NCBI GenBank assembly: GCA_009925045.1
Contig: RFQK01000048.1
Location: 1 to 8,835 of the forward strand
DNA: 8,835 nt
Source of the DNA: Methylococcaceae bacterium
Lineage (GTDB): Bacteria > Pseudomonadota > Gammaproteobacteria > Methylococcales > Methylomonadaceae
Reading direction: 5' to 3'
The notes under the pieces were generated by a model, which made no database searches, had not been told where the DNA came from, and was given only the letters and a program-made list of their open reading frames with translations. Position numbers and translations under genes: made by a program. This document shows positions 6,566-8,835 of the stretch, piece after piece; position 1 is the stretch's first letter, and each line of letters starts with the position of its first letter.

Positions 6566-8521
6566 CTAAAACTTAATGGCGTTTAAATCCTCAAAACTGG
6601 ATAAGTCATTGACCTGGATGCGATTATTAGAAAGGCTGAATAGTTTGTCCTCAATAGTCAGCAATCGTTGTATGCTGAGATTGTAATCCCACCACCCATA
6701 GTCGTTTGAATCAACTGGGGTATTAATCTGATGCGTAATCGCCTTTTTAAGTGTGAAACCATTTTTTAAACTGAGTGCATAGATGTGGGCGCCTTCAAAC
6801 GTTAACTGGCCCCAGGCCCAAATATTTTGATCATCTTTAGCTTTGGAATACAGTTGTAAAGGAAACCCTAAGAGCATGGTGCTTGAATCATTTGATTTTT
6901 GGGCTAACAGCGCTTTGTGGTTATATAAAACTTCAGAATAAGAGCCTTTACCGCCTAGAACCAGACTGTGCATGAGTGTGGGATTGGCGACATCTGATAC
7001 ATCGAATAGTGCCAGTTTTAAACCGTCCACCGCGGTAAAATCGCCTTGATCAACGGTATCCCGTCCAAAGCCAATGATGTGAGTTTCATCAAATGGATGC
7101 AAATAATTACTAAAACCAGGTATTTTCAGGCTACCCAGAACCTGAGGTTTTACGGGATTGCTCAAATCGATTACAAACAGTGGATCAACCTGTTTGAAAG
7201 TCACCACATAGCAACGGTCCCCAATAAAGCGTGTCGAATATATTTGTTCACCGGGAGCCAGATTTTCAAGCCGTCCGGCTAAATTCATGTTTTTGTCTAA
7301 AGTAAATATATTGTTAGAGCTCAGGTTTTGAGAGGTTTTACCATCCCAGATCCATTTTCTTTCGGTTGTTGCCACCCTGAAATAGGCCTGATTTTCATCC
7401 ATGGCAAATTGATTGAGAAGAGTACCCGGGACGTTGGCACTTTTGGAAAATAATGGATTACCGCTATTGAGCGAGAATTTATAAATATTGGTAGAGCTGC
7501 TCGATTCGACCGTGTTGTCTGTCGTGGTTGATTGATAATCCGCTGCAGAGACATAGAGATTTTCTAAAGAGGCATAGACCAAGTCACCGCTGCCATAAAA
7601 AACTGTCATGTTGGCTGCTTTGCTGGGTGCAGACAGATCAAAACTCGCCACTGTTAAATAATTTGGATCGGTAAACTCTGGGAAGTAATAAATTTTCTCC
7701 AGTGGTGCTAAACGCTCTTTGCCCTTATTGACCGCTGAATCACTGATATGAGGCAGTAATGAGTTTTGAGTTTGTAATTGCTGTAACAAGAATGTCGGGT
7801 TGGCAATTTTGGATTGGACAGGGCTGTCGATGGCCATGGCCCGCATAAAATAGTAGCGAGGCCATGTTCTACTGATTAGATAAAGGGTATTACCGATTTT
7901 TCGAGAAGAAAGTGTGCCACCATCCAATTCGACCTGACGTTCCTGAACGGGCTTGCTTCGGTCTGTTAAGTTGTAGACACGTGCCACTGTTTTTTCTTCG
8001 CCAGCAAAATAGGTCAAATACAGTTTGTTTTGATTCCCCTCAGACTGAGCTGTTTTCCAAATAGTGCCAATCACCACCAGACGGTCGTCTTGGACATACA
8101 ATTCATTGGCATAAAAACCTTCGTCGAGTTTTATTTCCGAGACTAAGCTCAATTCTGAACTCGGATAGGATTTAACAATACGAATGCCATTATTGGCTAA
8201 TTGATAAAGATAATGACCATCGGTTTTGATGATATCGCCTTCGTCGACTCCGTTTACCTGAACGTTTGTTTCAGAATGCTGAACGGTTTTACTATCCGCG
8301 GTGCCTGCAAGGGCAATCCCCGCAGTTTCAACTTTAAAAACTGGTGAACTGATGCCCGCCAGTCCCTGGGGATTTTTTGCCTTTAAGATTAAACTTTTTA
8401 AAGTCAAATACGAATAAGCGCGTTTGGGCGCAAGTGTTTTGGCTTCTGTACTCGAACTGAGAATCAAAAGTCCTAATGAAACCGTCAGGATAAGGTGAGG
8501 AACTCGTTTAAAAGGGAACAT
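6566..8521 (-). CDS. Secreted beta-propeller domain protein (Beta_propel family)
   Basis: This 651-residue protein has a Sec signal peptide (about 1-27, ending TEA) and no lipobox Cys, so it is periplasmic or secreted. The mature part matches the family of secreted proteins with a beta-propeller distantly related to WD-40. Visible hallmarks are VNGVDEGDIIKTDG (89-102), DPLFVIDLSNP followed by IPGFSNYLHP (about 450-476) and LGGKGSYSE (about 522-530). Blade-like repeats of the form 'YVQDDRLVVIGT' and 'NLYVSAADY' run through the chain. Length is normal for the family and the frame is intact. The start, ATG 8521, is preceded by GGGGTGAT, a good ribosome-binding site. The molecular function of the family is unknown; a scaffold or ligand-binding role at the envelope is the usual inference. 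It heads an apparent operon with the AI-2E-family gene. Confidence 0.9.
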   Translation of the reverse strand: MFPFKRVPHLILTVSLGLLILSSSTEAKTLAPKRAYSYLTLKSLILKAKNPQGLAGISSPVFKVETAGIALAGTADSKTVQHSETNVQVNGVDEGDIIKTDGHYLYQLANNGIRIVKSYPSSELSLVSEIKLDEGFYANELYVQDDRLVVIGTIWKTAQSEGNQNKLYLTYFAGEEKTVARVYNLTDRSKPVQERQVELDGGTLSSRKIGNTLYLISRTWPRYYFMRAMAIDSPVQSKIANPTFLLQQLQTQNSLLPHISDSAVNKGKERLAPLEKIYYFPEFTDPNYLTVASFDLSAPSKAANMTVFYGSGDLVYASLENLYVSAADYQSTTTDNTVESSSSTNIYKFSLNSGNPLFSKSANVPGTLLNQFAMDENQAYFRVATTERKWIWDGKTSQNLSSNNIFTLDKNMNLAGRLENLAPGEQIYSTRFIGDRCYVVTFKQVDPLFVIDLSNPVKPQVLGSLKIPGFSNYLHPFDETHIIGFGRDTVDQGDFTAVDGLKLALFDVSDVANPTLMHSLVLGGKGSYSEVLYNHKALLAQKSNDSSTMLLGFPLQLYSKAKDDQNIWAWGQLTFEGAHIYALSLKNGFTLKKAITHQINTPVDSNDYGWWDYNLSIQRLLTIEDKLFSLSNNRIQVNDLSSFEDLNAIKF

Positions 8522-8555
8522 AGGATCACCCCGTGCTAGTCAAGTATTTGGATTG

Positions 8556-8580
8556 TTTACAGATGGCTGTTATCTGCAAA
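8556..8580 (-). other. Hairpin in the predicted 5' leader of the beta-propeller gene
   Basis: The arms 8556-8564 and 8572-8580 can form a 9-bp stem with a 7-nt loop. The single non-Watson-Crick pair is a G-U wobble only in the minus-strand RNA; on the plus strand it would be an A-C mismatch. That favours a structure in the minus-strand leader, ending about 35 nt before the ATG. No U-tract follows, so it is not a terminator. Confidence 0.4.
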
Positions 8581-8611
8581 AACCGGAATCGAAAATCTTG
8601 GAACAGTATGC

Positions 8612-8641
8612 ATTAAAAGTACAGCTCAGACTATAGACCAA
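8612..8641 (-). promoter_or_regulatory. Weak candidate promoter for the beta-propeller operon
   Basis: On the minus strand, TTGGTC (8636-8641) lies 18 bp before TTTAAT (8612-8617). The -10 matches consensus at five of six positions and the -35 at only three. It would give a leader of roughly 80 nt containing the 8556-8580 hairpin. No clear terminator after the YbiT-like gene was found, so read-through is also possible. Confidence 0.28.
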
Positions 8642-8694
8642 AAGTATAGTTTTGCTGATGACCAAGCTTGACTAGCAAAATTTAAAAACGCATC

Positions 8695-8835
8695 TTAAGC
8701 GATGTCCTGACTGCGCAAATATTCTTCATAATCGCCATGAAAATCGACGATTCCGTTAGGGGTTAACTCAATAATTCGGGTGGCCAGTGAGGAAACAAAT
8801 TCCCGGTCATGGCTGACAAAAATTAGAGTGCCTGG
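8695..8835 (-). CDS. ybiT: ABC-F family ATP-binding protein, YbiT-like, C-terminal fragment
   Basis: Only the last 46 codons and the TAA stop are in the window; the 5' part lies beyond the right edge. The fragment begins [20 protein letters not shown], which is the H-loop (switch His) region of the second nucleotide-binding domain, and ends [16 protein letters not shown]. Both parts resemble the C-terminus of E. coli YbiT much more than Uup or EttA, which carry longer or different tails. ABC-F proteins have two ATPase domains and no membrane domain, and act on ribosomes. The symbol rests on my memory of the YbiT C-terminus. Confidence 0.85.
   Translation of the reverse strand, partial: PGTLIFVSHDREFVSSLATRIIELTPNGIVDFHGDYEEYLRSQDIA

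Larger units (their letters stand above)
8534..8678. repeat. 11-bp perfect inverted repeats bounding a 145-bp intergenic segment
   Basis: TGCTAGTCAAG (8534-8544) and CTTGACTAGCA (8668-8678) are exact inverse complements, 123 bp apart, and fill most of the gap between the YbiT-like stop and the beta-propeller start. No target-site duplication is visible outside the arms. The left arm abuts the ribosome-binding site of the beta-propeller gene. It could be a miniature mobile element, a paired regulator site or a long-range RNA stem. Confidence 0.55.

Noticed and set aside
8556..8580. Leader hairpin as a riboswitch or as the terminator of the YbiT-like gene
   Set aside because: It is a single simple stem with no U-tract and no recognisable aptamer core, so only a generic RNA structure can be supported.

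Overview
The window looks like chromosomal DNA of a mid-to-low GC gammaproteobacterium. The evidence is a YbiT-type ABC-F C-terminus close to the enterobacterial protein, a FimV-type LysM domain, a near-consensus Fur box, sigma70-type promoters, and outer-membrane and periplasmic proteins. A Methylococcales-like or similar environmental lineage is only a guess from the gene mix. I see no tRNA, rRNA, CRISPR array, transposase or phage gene.

Layout. On the minus strand, 1-1604 is the N-terminal 534 codons of a P1B-type heavy-metal ATPase with a TPC motif; the gene is cut by the window edge just before its hinge motif. A 481-bp non-coding stretch (1605-2085) holds its probable promoter and, at 1961-1996, a tight cluster of three DnaA-box-like 9-mers. 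Next, also on the minus strand, come a short FimV-like LysM membrane protein (2086-2730) and, upstream of it and probably cotranscribed, a coiled-coil outer-membrane porin (2774-4279). A strong Fur box (4337-4355) sits at the porin promoter. Diverging from the porin on the plus strand is a two-gene unit with a TGATG overlap: an exported FMN-binding-domain protein with a probable ApbE flavinylation site (4459-5010) and a four-helix membrane protein with histidines inside its helices (5010-5513). The second gene overlaps tail to tail with a minus-strand operon of a secreted beta-propeller protein (6566-8521) followed by an AI-2E/PerM-family membrane protein (5502-6548). The apparent terminator of that operon lies inside the opposing plus-strand gene. 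The right edge (8695-8835) carries the C-terminus of an ABC-F protein resembling YbiT.

How the parts may work together. The most coherent reading is the divergent block 2086-5513: an iron-regulated porin with a LysM partner, beside a covalent-flavin carrier and a candidate heme- or quinone-linked membrane partner. That would suit extracytoplasmic electron transfer linked to iron or another metal. The Fur box is well placed for the porin only. The plus-strand pair has its own good promoter downstream of that box, so joint regulation is inference. The second notable element is the DnaA-box cluster, which no neighbouring gene explains.
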